A DNA stretch of 64,000 bases from Candidatus Aminicenantota bacterium (GTDB lineage: Bacteria; Acidobacteriota; Aminicenantia; Aminicenantales; Aminicenantaceae). The translations under genes and the position numbers were made by a program. A model generated the notes under the pieces. That model was not told the DNA's origin and did no database searches. It worked only from the letters and a program-made list of their open reading frames with translations. The first letter of the stretch is position 1; each line of letters begins with the position of its first letter. Below, one piece after another: positions 17,589 to 26,113 of this stretch. The stretch lies in NCBI GenBank assembly GCA_016927475.1, contig JAFGMO010000082.1, positions 61,928 to 125,927 on the forward strand, read 5' to 3'.

Positions 17589-18835
17589 GGGATATCCTTT
17601 GTTTCCGCTAGAGAGAGCGCGGTTTGAAGAAGAATGTTGGCCCCGTTCACACAATCTTTCCAACGGGTGTTCTCCCGGGGAGAGTGACTGATTCCTCCGA
17701 TGGAAGGGATAAAAATCAAACCCGCCGGGCAGATACGGGCCAAAATCTGGGCATCATGTCCGGCACCCGAGGTCATGTGAAGGGAGCTCAGTCCCAGGCA
17801 GCGGCAGGTTTTTTGGATTGTTTTTTGAATGATGGAGCTGGTAGGAACCGGCGGCGTTTTTTCCATGGGGACGATATCCAGCTTCGTTCCATACCGCCTG
17901 ACGGTTTTTTCGGTTGCTGACAGCAGGACGGATTCCAGTTTTTCCAGTGTGGTTCTGTCCCCGGCCCGGAATTCGAGGGAAAGCACGGCCTGCCGGGGTA
18001 TGACATTTACGGCCCCCGGTTCGAGATGGAGTTTTCCGACCGTGGCCGTACACCCTGGAAATTTGTTGAGAAGGATTCGGCGAACGGCCAGAATGAAAGA
18101 AGCGGCCGCCCACCCCGCGTCTTTTCGCTTTTCCATGGGGAAGGTTCCGGCATGGCCGGCGATTCCCGTGAACGTCAGGGAGAAAGAAAGGATGCCGGTG
18201 ATTCCCGTCACGATGCCTATATCTTTTTTTTGGGCCTCGAGAACCGGTCCCTGTTCGATGTGAAGCTCGAGGTATCCGGAAAGAGTTTTTTTGTTCCGTG
18301 CCGCGGAGAGAATGGATTCCGGCGTCAATCCCGTGGAATTGAGGGCTTTTCGGAATGTTGGTTTTGTCGTGGTAGAAAAACTCAAGTCTTCGGTCTTGAG
18401 GTTTCCGGTCAAGGCCCGGCTCCCCAGAAATCCCAAAAAACGACCCTCCTCGTCAGTGAAGTCGACAGCTTCCAGGTCGGTATTAAACCGAAGGCCGTTT
18501 TCCTTGACTGTGCGCAGGACTTCGAGGGCGGCCAGGACGCCCAGGGCGCCGTCGAAACGTCCTCCCGAGGGAACGGAATCGAGATGGGAACCGAGCAAAA
18601 CGACTTGAGCCTTTGGCCGGCCGCAGGGATAAAGGGCCGAGTGGTTTCCGGCGCTGTCCACATTTGTTTTCAAGCCGGCCGCTGCTGCCCTTTGAAGAAA
18701 CCACTGCCGGGCCTTCGAATGAGCCGGGCTGAAGGCGGGCCGGTCGACTCCGCCATCGGATGTCGCCCCGATTTTCGCCAGAGCTTCAAAATCCCGGTGA
18801 AAACGGTCCTCGTTTATCCTCAATTTTTCCCACAT
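17585..18835 (-). CDS. M20-family amidohydrolase, N-carbamoyl-L-amino-acid hydrolase / allantoate amidohydrolase type
   Basis: From ATG 18835 (aaaggaaaag upstream) the protein has 416 residues. Dimetal-site motifs are present: GSHLDSVPSGGRFDGALG near residue 85, DFTDEEGRF near 125, LELHIEQGPVLE near 190 and SGAGHDAQ near 375. The order and the LHIEQGP motif are those of the hydantoinase/carbamoylase branch of M20 enzymes, which hydrolyse N-carbamoyl or ureido amides to an amino acid, CO2 and ammonia. A longer frame reaching 18979 is unlikely because it would run into the divergent accA gene. It is the first gene of a two-gene operon with the PLP decarboxylase. Confidence 0.88.
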   Translation of the reverse strand: MWEKLRINEDRFHRDFEALAKIGATSDGGVDRPAFSPAHSKARQWFLQRAAAAGLKTNVDSAGNHSALYPCGRPKAQVVLLGSHLDSVPSGGRFDGALGVLAALEVLRTVKENGLRFNTDLEAVDFTDEEGRFLGFLGSRALTGNLKTEDLSFSTTTKPTFRKALNSTGLTPESILSAARNKKTLSGYLELHIEQGPVLEAQKKDIGIVTGITGILSFSLTFTGIAGHAGTFPMEKRKDAGWAAASFILAVRRILLNKFPGCTATVGKLHLEPGAVNVIPRQAVLSLEFRAGDRTTLEKLESVLLSATEKTVRRYGTKLDIVPMEKTPPVPTSSIIQKTIQKTCRCLGLSSLHMTSGAGHDAQILARICPAGLIFIPSIGGISHSPRENTRWKDCVNGANILLQTALSLAETKDIP

Positions 18836-18882
18836 AGACGTCTTTTCCTTTTTAACATAAAAAGTAAGGACAGTATATGATC

Positions 18883-18939
18883 CCTGATTATGAAGCCTGA
18901 TTATGAAGGCTTGATTTGTTTCGGTCAAGCTTATAGAAT
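18883..18939 (+). promoter_or_regulatory. accA promoter with adjacent perfect 13-bp tandem repeat
   Basis: CCTGATTATGAAG occurs twice in tandem (18883-18895, 18896-18908), ending 2 bp before a -35 box TTGATT (18911-18916). A 17-bp spacer leads to TAGAAT (18934-18939), about 33 bp before the accA start. The repeat could be an activator or repressor site for fatty-acid synthesis control; this is inference. Confidence 0.6.
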
Positions 18940-18972
18940 AGGCAGGAATTCTTTCAAACGGCAAACCGGAAA

Positions 18973-19929
18973 ATGACAAAAATCAAAGACTACTATCAAC
19001 TGGAAAAAAACATTCTGAAGCTGAAGGAAAAGATCGATGATTTGAAAGAGAGCGAAGATACACAAAAAAAAGACAAAATAGCCGACCTGAAAAAACAGAT
19101 CGAAGCCGAATGGCAAAAGATCAAACCGTTGTTGAAACCTCTGCATATCGTCCAGCTCGCCCGGCATCCTCAGCGTCCCTACACGCTGGATTATATCGAT
19201 AATCTCCTGGATCAGTTTATAGAATTGCACGGCGACCGAAGGGTGGGCGACGACACAGCTCTTATCTCAGGCTTCGGATTTTTCCACGGCCGGACGGTGG
19301 CCGTCATCGGGCATCAGAAAGGCCGGACCACAAAACAGCGCCTTGATCGGAATTTCGGACAGCCCAATCCCGAAGGCTACCGTAAAGCGTTGCGCGTTAT
19401 GCGGCTTGCTGAAAAATTTAAGGCTCCTGTTCTAACCTTGATCGACACACCGGGAGCCTATCCTGGGATTCAGGCCGAGGAAAGGGGGCAGGCGGAAGCC
19501 ATTGCCTATAACCTTCATGAAATATCCAAGCTGAAAATTCCCATCGTCAACATAGTCATAGGTGAGGGGGGAAGCGGAGGGGCCCTTGGTGTAGGTGTGG
19601 GAGATTATTATCTCATGCTGGAAAATTCCTTTTATTCCGTAATCTCCCCCGAAGGGTGTGCAGCCATTCTCTGGAAGGACCAGTCGGCGGTCCAGCAGGC
19701 GGCGGAGAACTTGAGAATCGGAGCCCAGGACCTGAAAGATTTGGGGATCATCGATAAGATTATTCCCGAGCCTTCAGGAGGGGCCCATGTCGATCCAGAA
19801 GAGATGTTCAAGACCGTCGATGGGGAGATTCAAAAAATCCTCAAAAAGCTGGAAGAAAAACCTGTCGATAATCTTCTAGAGGATCGATACAAAAAATTCC
19901 GTAAGATAGGGGTTTTTACGGAAAAATGA
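18973..19929 (+). CDS. accA: Acetyl-CoA carboxylase carboxyltransferase subunit alpha
   Basis: This 318-residue protein matches AccA at full length. It has the N-terminal coiled helix ([15 protein letters not shown]), [25 protein letters not shown], the crotonase-fold active region with [19 protein letters not shown] and [10 protein letters not shown], and [15 protein letters not shown]. With AccD it transfers the carboxyl group from biotin to acetyl-CoA, the first step of fatty acid synthesis, in the cytoplasm. No accD lies in the window. It overlaps hisS by ATGA and shares its promoter. Confidence 0.97.
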   Translation: MTKIKDYYQLEKNILKLKEKIDDLKESEDTQKKDKIADLKKQIEAEWQKIKPLLKPLHIVQLARHPQRPYTLDYIDNLLDQFIELHGDRRVGDDTALISGFGFFHGRTVAVIGHQKGRTTKQRLDRNFGQPNPEGYRKALRVMRLAEKFKAPVLTLIDTPGAYPGIQAEERGQAEAIAYNLHEISKLKIPIVNIVIGEGGSGGALGVGVGDYYLMLENSFYSVISPEGCAAILWKDQSAVQQAAENLRIGAQDLKDLGIIDKIIPEPSGGAHVDPEEMFKTVDGEIQKILKKLEEKPVDNLLEDRYKKFRKIGVFTEK

Positions 19930-21176
19930 AAAAGGCCGTTTCCGCCATAAAAGGCACCAAGGATATTCTGCCTCAAGAAATACGTCTTTGGCAGCGTCTT
20001 GAAGGGGAATGCAAACATGTTTTTGAGCTTTATGGTTACCGGGAGATCAGAACTCCCGTTTTTGAGGCGACGGAACTTTTTGAAAAAGGAACGGGCATCA
20101 CTTCGGATGTTGTCATCAAAGAAATGTATACGTTCACGGACAAAGGAGGGCGTTCGCTAACCCTCAGGCCCGAATACACCCCCTCCGTTGTTCGCGCCAT
20201 CATCGAAAACCGCCTTTACCTTCAGCCCGAACCGCTTCGGTTCTATTTCATCGGGCCCATGTTCCGCTATGACAAACCGCAAAAGGGAAGGTTCAGGCAG
20301 TTTCACCAGGTTGATATCGAGGTTTTTGATGAAAAAGAACCGGCTGTTGATGCTGAAATTGTCGAGATGGCCGATTTTTTACTGAAAAGACTGGGTGTAA
20401 AGGACATCAAAATCCTTGTCAACTCCGTCGGCTGCCGGAAATGCAGGCCTTCTTATCTGAAGGTTCTAAGAGAGAAAGCGTCCGGGGCCAAGGATGTGCT
20501 CTGCCCGGATTGTCTGCGAAAATTGGAATCCAACCCCTTGCGGATTTTCGATTGTAAAATCGAAGCCTGCCGGGAAGCCGCCAGGTCATTTCCTAAAATT
20601 ACTGATTTCCTTTGTGCGGAGTGCGGGGAACATTTCAGCAGGTTTTGCGGTTATCTGGATGCTTTCGGATTGACATATACCATTGAGCCCAAACTCGTCC
20701 GTGGTTTGGATTATTACACCAAGACGACCTTTGAAATAGTAAGCCGGCGTCTGGGGGCTCAAGATGCCGTTTTGGGCGGAGGAAGATACGACGATATGAT
20801 GAAGGAATTCGGCGGGCCGGACATTTGTGGTATAGGATTTGCCATGGGAGTGGAAAGAATCATTTCTCTTCTTTCCGCGGTTGAAGAGCCCCGCAAGATG
20901 CTCTTTGCCGCCTTTTTGGGACAGGCTGCTTTATCCAAGGGGATGGAACTTGTACGGGAACTTCGAAGACAGGGGATCGAGTGTCTTTTAGAATACAAAG
21001 AGAGAAGCCTGAAAAATCAGTTAAGCCGCGCTAATAAGCTGGGGGCGGCTTGGGTATTGATCATTGGTGAAAATGAGATAAAGAAAGGCGTTTACGGAAT
21101 TAAGCGCATGTCGGACGGCGTTCAAATGGAAGGTGATTTGAAGGGCATTCTTGCTTTTATTGGGCAGCCTTTGTAG
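19926..21176 (+). CDS. hisS: Histidyl-tRNA synthetase
   Basis: This 416-residue class II synthetase has motif 1 ([19 protein letters not shown]), motif 2 ([22 protein letters not shown]), the histidine A motif [14 protein letters not shown], and motif 3 ([18 protein letters not shown]). A C-terminal anticodon-binding domain follows ([22 protein letters not shown]). It charges tRNA-His. A cysteine-rich central insert (CRKC, CPDC, CAEC, residues ~165-240) could bind zinc; such Cys motifs occur in some bacterial HisRS. It overlaps accA by 4 bp, and aspS begins 21 bp downstream, as in many bacteria. Confidence 0.97.
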   Translation: MKKAVSAIKGTKDILPQEIRLWQRLEGECKHVFELYGYREIRTPVFEATELFEKGTGITSDVVIKEMYTFTDKGGRSLTLRPEYTPSVVRAIIENRLYLQPEPLRFYFIGPMFRYDKPQKGRFRQFHQVDIEVFDEKEPAVDAEIVEMADFLLKRLGVKDIKILVNSVGCRKCRPSYLKVLREKASGAKDVLCPDCLRKLESNPLRIFDCKIEACREAARSFPKITDFLCAECGEHFSRFCGYLDAFGLTYTIEPKLVRGLDYYTKTTFEIVSRRLGAQDAVLGGGRYDDMMKEFGGPDICGIGFAMGVERIISLLSAVEEPRKMLFAAFLGQAALSKGMELVRELRRQGIECLLEYKERSLKNQLSRANKLGAAWVLIIGENEIKKGVYGIKRMSDGVQMEGDLKGILAFIGQPL

Positions 21177-21197
21177 CGTCTCATTGAAAGTGGTTTT

Positions 21198-22961
21198 ATG
21201 AAATCCGAAAATAAAACTTTAAAAAAAAGAAATTTGTACTGCGGCGAACTACGGTCTGAACACATCGGCCGGGAGGTGCTTCTTCAAGGATGGATCCAGA
21301 GGATTCGGGATATCGGCAACCTGGTTTTTGTCGATTTGCGGGACAGGGAAGGTTTAGCCCAGGTTGTCTTTTCCTCCGAAAAATCCGGTATTTTCAAAAA
21401 GGCTAAAAAGCTTCGTATGGAAGATGTCGTTTCTCTTCGTGGAATGGTCAGGGAGAGGGAAGTCCAATCAAAAAATGCCGCCATGCCGACCGGAGAAGTT
21501 GAAGTGGCAGCGGAAGATCTGAGACTCTTGAATGAATCCGAGGTGCCGCCGTTTGTTGTCGCTGATCCCCCCAAGGCTTCGGAGGAACTCCGTTTCAAGT
21601 ACAGGTATCTGGATTTGCGAAGACCGTCCATGCAGCAAAACCTGAAAATTAGACATAGGGCCGCCCTGTGTACCAGAAATTTTTTGAGTGAGAATGGATT
21701 TCTCGAAATTGAAACTCCTTTCTTGACCAAATCGACACCGGAAGGAGCCCGGGATTATCTTGTTCCCAGCCGGGAGTACAAAGGAAGGTTTTATGCCCTT
21801 CCCCAGTCGCCGCAGATTTTCAAGCAGATTCTTATGATCGCCGGATTGGACCGTTATTTCCAGATTGTTCGGTGCTTTCGTGATGAAGACCTCAGGGCGG
21901 ACCGCCAGCCTGAATTCACTCAAATTGATATCGAGATGAGTTTCGTAGAAGAAGAGGATGTGTTTGGTTTAACGGAAGCCTTGATGGCGGCTCTTTTTGA
22001 CTTGATCAACGTCAAGATCCGGCCTCCCTTTCCGCGTTTGACGTATGAAGAAAGCATGCAAAGGTTCGGAACTGATAAACCGGACCTTCGCTTTTCGCTT
22101 GAAATAAAAGACTTGACGGAAACCGGACGTAAGGTCAACTCCGATATCATCAAGGGTGTTCTCGATGCCGAAAGATACCTGAAAGCCTTGGTTATACCCG
22201 GCGGAGGTCATTATTCCCGCAGCCGGTTGGACAAGCTGAATTCAAGAGCAAAGGAATTGGGGGGAAAGGGTATCATATGGATAAAACGGGCGGAAGGCTT
22301 CAAGTCTTCTTTAAAGCTGAGCGAGTCGGATTTCCAAAAAATTTGGGAAAAGACGGGGGCGGCCGGAGATGACCTTGTTCTTATGGCAGCTGATGAAGAA
22401 AAGACGGCTCTGGGAGTTCTGGGCGGATTAAGAACCTTTGATGATTCCTGGATGGACAGGGGAAAAGGGGCGTATGTTTTTTGCTGGATTACGCGTTTCC
22501 CCTTATTTGAATGGGATGAAGAGGAAGGAAGGTTTGTTTCCATGCACCATCCCTTCACATCCCCACATGAACAGGATGTTTTTCTCCTGGAAAAAGACCC
22601 TCTGCATGTCCGGGCCCGGGCCTATGACCTTGTGTTGAACGGTGTTGAGATCGGAGGAGGTTCCATCCGTATTCACGAGCTGGATCTTCAGAAAAAGATA
22701 TTCAAGGCCTTAGGTTTGAAAGAGAATCAAGTCGAAGAAAAATTCGGTTTTTTTCTGGAAGCATTGAAATACGGCGCCCCGCCCCATGGTGGGATCGCCC
22801 TTGGTTTTGACCGGATTGTGATGATTCTGACAGGACGTGATTCCATTCGGGAGGTTATTCCCTTTCCCAAGACGACCAGCGCTCTCTGTCTTCTGACGGG
22901 ATCCCCCTCTCAGGTCGATGCCCGGCAGCTTTCCGAATTAGGGCTTAAGATAGAAGACTGA
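21198..22961 (+). CDS. aspS: Aspartyl-tRNA synthetase
   Basis: This 587-residue bacterial-type AspRS begins with the OB-fold anticodon domain (GWIQRIRDIGNLVFVDLRDREG). The class II catalytic core follows with motif 2 (FRDEDLRADRQPEFTQID), the bacterial GAD insertion near residues 300-400, and motif 3 (GIALGFDRIVMILTGRDSIR, FPKT). At the anticodon-domain position where non-discriminating AspRS usually has RRRDHGG, this protein has RIRDIGN, which hints at the discriminating form; that is only suggestive. It follows hisS by 21 bp in the same operon. Confidence 0.97.
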   Translation: MKSENKTLKKRNLYCGELRSEHIGREVLLQGWIQRIRDIGNLVFVDLRDREGLAQVVFSSEKSGIFKKAKKLRMEDVVSLRGMVREREVQSKNAAMPTGEVEVAAEDLRLLNESEVPPFVVADPPKASEELRFKYRYLDLRRPSMQQNLKIRHRAALCTRNFLSENGFLEIETPFLTKSTPEGARDYLVPSREYKGRFYALPQSPQIFKQILMIAGLDRYFQIVRCFRDEDLRADRQPEFTQIDIEMSFVEEEDVFGLTEALMAALFDLINVKIRPPFPRLTYEESMQRFGTDKPDLRFSLEIKDLTETGRKVNSDIIKGVLDAERYLKALVIPGGGHYSRSRLDKLNSRAKELGGKGIIWIKRAEGFKSSLKLSESDFQKIWEKTGAAGDDLVLMAADEEKTALGVLGGLRTFDDSWMDRGKGAYVFCWITRFPLFEWDEEEGRFVSMHHPFTSPHEQDVFLLEKDPLHVRARAYDLVLNGVEIGGGSIRIHELDLQKKIFKALGLKENQVEEKFGFFLEALKYGAPPHGGIALGFDRIVMILTGRDSIREVIPFPKTTSALCLLTGSPSQVDARQLSELGLKIED

Positions 22962-23017
22962 ACCTTTCCATCCAAATCAGGAATAAGACTTACCGGAGCT
23001 AACCGTTTCTTTAACAT

Positions 23018-23785
23018 TCAAAAAACGTAGGGAATAACCGCCTTTCTTTCCGGAGGATAATCCGGGAAGAGGCTTCGGTACCAAAGGTGGTGGGAGCGTC
23101 CCCGGGGGATAAGGTTGGCCGCTGTAAAGACGGCGAAGGCCAATCCCGGAAGGGACCAAGTGGCCAGGGCCCAGCCGGTCCACTCGAAAATTTCGCCAAA
23201 ATAATTGGCGCAGGAAACAAACTTAAAACAACCACCGTGGGGGATATGATAAGCATTCTCTTTTTTTTTACGTAATCTTCCCAGGATTTCGTCGGAATGA
23301 ATGTTTATAGCCCACCCCCCTGCAAACAGAACAACACCCCCCAGAAACCGGGGATCGCTCAGCCAGGAGGAGGAATAGCCCTTGGAAAAATGAAAAATAT
23401 AGCGGCCGTTGAGATAACCGTTCATGGTGTTGAAGATGAAGGCCATAAAAACTATGGCAAAGGGCATATTTTTCATGGGACCGGATTTGCGAATAGGATA
23501 GATAAAACTCCGGTTGATATAATGTGTTTCCCACAGCAGGAAAAAGATGATCCCGGTGATACCCGCATCGTACCTTCCTGAAATAAAGCATACTCCAAAA
23601 ACGAGAGCGGCAGGCGCTTCCATGAAAATCCACCCGAGACGGGCGGAAATCTGGGGTCCCCAGCCGGGCCTGTTGTGTCGGCCGTAAGGAGCTGTCGTTA
23701 TCCATAGAATGGGAAAAACCAAAGCGGCAAGGAGAAACTCAAGGTGAAGCAGGGTTTGGAAGAGCCGGAATTCATGAAAAACCAT
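23018..23785 (-). CDS. Steroid 5-alpha-reductase-like integral membrane protein
   Basis: This 255-residue polytopic protein has about six hydrophobic segments. Family marks of the 3-oxo-5-alpha-steroid 4-dehydrogenase C-terminal domain (PF02544) are PYGRH near residue 34, NGYLNGRYI near 120, NIHSDEILGRLRK near 160, GGCFKFVSCANYFGEIFEWTGWA near 185 and the C-terminal LWYRSLFPDYPPERKAVIPYVF. The enzyme family reduces double bonds conjugated to carbonyls using NADPH. Bacterial members have mostly unknown substrates. It converges on aspS and has its own promoter at 23802-23830, which leaves a very short leader of about 10 nt without a Shine-Dalgarno. Confidence 0.85.
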   Translation of the reverse strand: MVFHEFRLFQTLLHLEFLLAALVFPILWITTAPYGRHNRPGWGPQISARLGWIFMEAPAALVFGVCFISGRYDAGITGIIFFLLWETHYINRSFIYPIRKSGPMKNMPFAIVFMAFIFNTMNGYLNGRYIFHFSKGYSSSWLSDPRFLGGVVLFAGGWAINIHSDEILGRLRKKKENAYHIPHGGCFKFVSCANYFGEIFEWTGWALATWSLPGLAFAVFTAANLIPRGRSHHLWYRSLFPDYPPERKAVIPYVF

Positions 23786-23801
23786 CGTCTTGGAGGCAGA
23801 A

Positions 23802-23830
23802 ATTATAATGGAATATCAACCGAATGGCAA
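23802..23830 (-). promoter_or_regulatory. Sigma70 promoter of the steroid-reductase-like gene, very short leader
   Basis: On the minus strand TTGCCA (23830-23825), 17-bp spacer and TATAAT (23807-23802) give a near-consensus promoter. The expected start is about 10 nt before the ATG at 23785. Confidence 0.65.
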
Positions 23831-23845
23831 TAAACCCAGGTTAAA

Positions 23846-23898
23846 CTGCAGTATTCATAATTTAGGTTATCCTGTGTTAAGGCTCGTGAATCATACAG
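23846..23898. repeat. Palindromic interspersed element copy
   Basis: CTGCAGTATTCATAA (23846-23860) and GCTCGTGAATCATACAG (23882-23898) are an imperfect inverted pair of the same family as 14330-14389. The centre contains CCTGTGTTAAGG. It sits in the 362-bp gap between the divergent reductase-like and papain-like genes. Besides the promoters at each side, that gap holds only an AT-rich leader with a weak GGCAT/ATGCC hairpin near 24059-24088. Confidence 0.55.
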
Positions 23899-23958
23899 AT
23901 TAACAAGTAAATAGGAGGAATCTGACCATAAGCGGTCTGCCTTGAATTTCGTGCGCAT

Positions 23959-24010
23959 ATGTGAATCATATGTGAATCATGTTGACTTTTTGAAAAGTTG
24001 CTGGTAATAA
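23959..24010 (+). promoter_or_regulatory. Promoter of the papain-like protease operon with 11-bp tandem repeat
   Basis: ATGTGAATCAT is repeated in perfect tandem at 23959-23969 and 23970-23980, directly upstream of -35 TTGACT (23982-23987). A 17-bp spacer leads to TAATAA (24005-24010). The 11-bp period equals about one helical turn, as in boxes bound by PhoB/OmpR-type response regulators. The mRNA leader would be about 130 nt. Confidence 0.65.
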
Positions 24011-24147
24011 ATACGAGGGGATTAGAGGAAGGATAATATATCGAGAGACTGTTTTTTGGCATATCGAAAGACATCCTGTTTTATGCCTGATATAAATCTT
24101 TTCAATTAATCTATTCTAAGGTGAATAAACCGAGTAAGGAGGAAAAT

Positions 24148-25395
24148 ATGCGCAAAGCCAAATGGTTCTTCACTTTCTTATTGGTTATTTCTCTGTCGGT
24201 CCTTATGGCCGGGCTTTACGGAAAGAGAAATACACAGCAGCAGGAAATCGCCGAGATAAACACCCGGATCAAAGCCCATAATATGAACTGGGTGGCCGGC
24301 GAGACCTCAATGACCAGGTTGTCTCCTGAAGAAAGACGGAAAAGATTGGGGAATATCAACCCCCTTTACATCGATCCGTCAAAGTTCGCCGCCATCAGCA
24401 CGGATATTTCTATCCAAGCTTTGGTCGACTGGAGGAATAAGGATAGCTCTGATTGGATGACCCCAATCAGGGATCAAGGGACATGCGGAAGCTGCTGGTG
24501 TTTTGGAACGCTGGCGGTCGTCGAATCCGTCTGGAAGATCACCCAGAATAAGCCCACCAGCAATCCGGATCTTTCCGAGCAGCACCTTCTTTCCTGTTCG
24601 GGAGCCGGAGACTGTATAGTGGGAGGCAGTTATTACCAAGCATGCGGTTATATCAAGAACAGCGGGGTACCCAACGAGGCTTGTTTTCCTTATACAGCCG
24701 CTGATGATCCCTGCAATCCCTGCACTGACTATCTTCAAAAACTGGCCCGTATAAACGGGTATGCCTACGTTACACAGGGCGGCTATCTTATCAACCAGGA
24801 TATCGGGATAACATCCAATACGGCCATTATGAACGAGCTGAATTCCCACCCTCTTATCGGATCCATGGAAGTCTACTCGGATTTTTACTCTTACACGGGA
24901 GGTGTTTACGAAAAAACACCCGGCGCCACATCGGAAGGCGGACACTGCATCGCCCTCATCGGATATGATTCCGTCAATCAATACTGGATTTGCAAAAATT
25001 CCTGGGGTACGGATTGGGGGGAAGACGGATATTTTAAGATCAAATTCGACGAAGTAGATGTCGGCAAGTGGGTGATGAAGGTCTGGGGAGTGACTCTGGC
25101 CAACAAACCCCCGGTTCTGAGTGCTGTTTCCGATCAAAACGTCAAGGAAGGCGTTGAGCTGAAGTTCCAGCTTCAGGCGACGGATCCCGACAACGATACG
25201 ATTACCTATTCAGCGGTATCCATGCCCACGGGTGCAACCCTGGCCTCGGATACCGGAGAATTTATATGGACGCCTACTTACACCCAATCGGGAACCTACT
25301 ACGTGCAGTTTACGGCAACGGACGGAATCTTTTCAGATACGAAAACGGGAAAGATCATCGTTGTCAACGTGAAAAAAGGTAAGGGCAAGTTCTAA
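24148..25395 (+). CDS. Secreted papain-like (C1A) cysteine protease with C-terminal Ig-like domain
   Basis: ATG 24148 follows an ideal aaggagg; an upstream GTG at 24121 lies before that site. The 415-residue protein has a signal peptide (hydrophobic residues ~6-22) and a propeptide with NWVAGETSM and LSPEERRKRLG. The C1A catalytic domain follows: IRDQGTCGSCWCFG (oxyanion Gln and nucleophile Cys), the cysteine-rich LLSCSGAGDC, EGGHCIALIGYD (His) and CKNSWGTDWGEDGYF (Asn). Residues ~320-410 form a cadherin/He_PIG-like Ig domain (QATDPDNDTITYS, GTYYVQFTATDG). All catalytic residues are present, so it should be active outside the cell. A beta-barrel protein gene follows 14 bp downstream. Confidence 0.93.
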   Translation: MRKAKWFFTFLLVISLSVLMAGLYGKRNTQQQEIAEINTRIKAHNMNWVAGETSMTRLSPEERRKRLGNINPLYIDPSKFAAISTDISIQALVDWRNKDSSDWMTPIRDQGTCGSCWCFGTLAVVESVWKITQNKPTSNPDLSEQHLLSCSGAGDCIVGGSYYQACGYIKNSGVPNEACFPYTAADDPCNPCTDYLQKLARINGYAYVTQGGYLINQDIGITSNTAIMNELNSHPLIGSMEVYSDFYSYTGGVYEKTPGATSEGGHCIALIGYDSVNQYWICKNSWGTDWGEDGYFKIKFDEVDVGKWVMKVWGVTLANKPPVLSAVSDQNVKEGVELKFQLQATDPDNDTITYSAVSMPTGATLASDTGEFIWTPTYTQSGTYYVQFTATDGIFSDTKTGKIIVVNVKKGKGKF

Positions 25396-25409
25396 AAAGG
25401 AGGGCCTAG

Positions 25410-26036
25410 ATGAAACCATTGAAGATATTCCTTATTGTTTTTTGTGTTGTAGGTTTGACATCCTTCGTTCACGCCAAAACGAATGTTTATCTTTTTGGTG
25501 CCGGAAGCTTTTACCAGGCGGTTGAAGGAACCTATGAACCCGGCGTTACGGATTTTTCAAACACCGATGCCCATACTATTCTCGGTTTTGGTTTGGGAAT
25601 CACTTCTTCTTCGGAAAAGATGTTTTTCACCGGTTTAGAGGTCCATTACAACATGCAGGGCAAGGTAACCATGATCGATCCGTCGGATAATGATACGGTG
25701 GAGATAGACACTTACAAAAATGTTATGGGTTTTCTAACGGTGGGTTTCAATATTGTACGGAGTGAAAGTTTGAATGTTTTTATCAATGGCGGCGGAGGTG
25801 TCAATTATATTTTAAGTGCGGAGACAGTGACTTATACGTCGACATTGGGCTATGAGACAATCATCGAACCCCCGGAGAAAAAGTATAATTTTATGGCATT
25901 CGGCGGTGCGGGGCTTTCTTTCATGTTTTCAGGAGGTGTCGGCGTATTCGCCTCAGGAAGATATGTTTATATCTGGACGGAAGATGAACCCGTGAAAACG
26001 ATCATGGCTCTCGGAGGGCTGTCCTTCCATTTTTAA
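25410..26036 (+). CDS. Outer-membrane beta-barrel protein, OmpA-like fold
   Basis: This 208-residue protein has a signal peptide (MKPLKIFLIVFCVVGLTSFVHA). The rest consists of alternating-hydrophobicity strands typical of an eight-stranded barrel, with Gly/Phe-rich segments (ILGFGLGITSS, LTVGFNIV, AFGGAGLSFMFSGGVG) and a final aromatic residue (LSFHF), the usual outer-membrane insertion signature. Aggagg precedes the ATG. It is co-transcribed with the C1 protease and might anchor or secrete a product of that operon; no specific function is known. A strong bidirectional terminator follows. Confidence 0.75.
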   Translation: MKPLKIFLIVFCVVGLTSFVHAKTNVYLFGAGSFYQAVEGTYEPGVTDFSNTDAHTILGFGLGITSSSEKMFFTGLEVHYNMQGKVTMIDPSDNDTVEIDTYKNVMGFLTVGFNIVRSESLNVFINGGGGVNYILSAETVTYTSTLGYETIIEPPEKKYNFMAFGGAGLSFMFSGGVGVFASGRYVYIWTEDEPVKTIMALGGLSFHF

Positions 26037-26070
26037 AAAGATTCTCGCGATATCGCGAAAGCTGTAGAAT

Positions 26071-26106
26071 AAAAAAGGACGGATGACCCGGCATCCGTCC
26101 TTTTTT
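26071..26106. terminator. Bidirectional rho-independent terminator between convergent genes
   Basis: AAAAAAGGACGGATG (26071-26085) pairs perfectly with CATCCGTCCTTTTTT (26092-26106) around a 6-nt loop, with T runs for both strands. It ends both the barrel gene (+) and the subtilase gene (-). A perfect 14-bp palindrome TCGCGATATCGCGA lies just before it at 26045-26058. Confidence 0.9.
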
Positions 26107-26113
26107 TTACCCT

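Noticed and set aside
17586..17663. Longer N-terminus for the PLP decarboxylase (start near 17663)
   Set aside because: The extra residues are read inside the carbamoylase gene and the ATG at 17588 has a good aaggat ribosome site with ATGA coupling.
18836..18979. Longer N-terminus for the M20 amidohydrolase (start near 18979)
   Set aside because: It would overlap the divergent accA start and promoter; the homologue-like sequence begins at 18835 behind a good Shine-Dalgarno.
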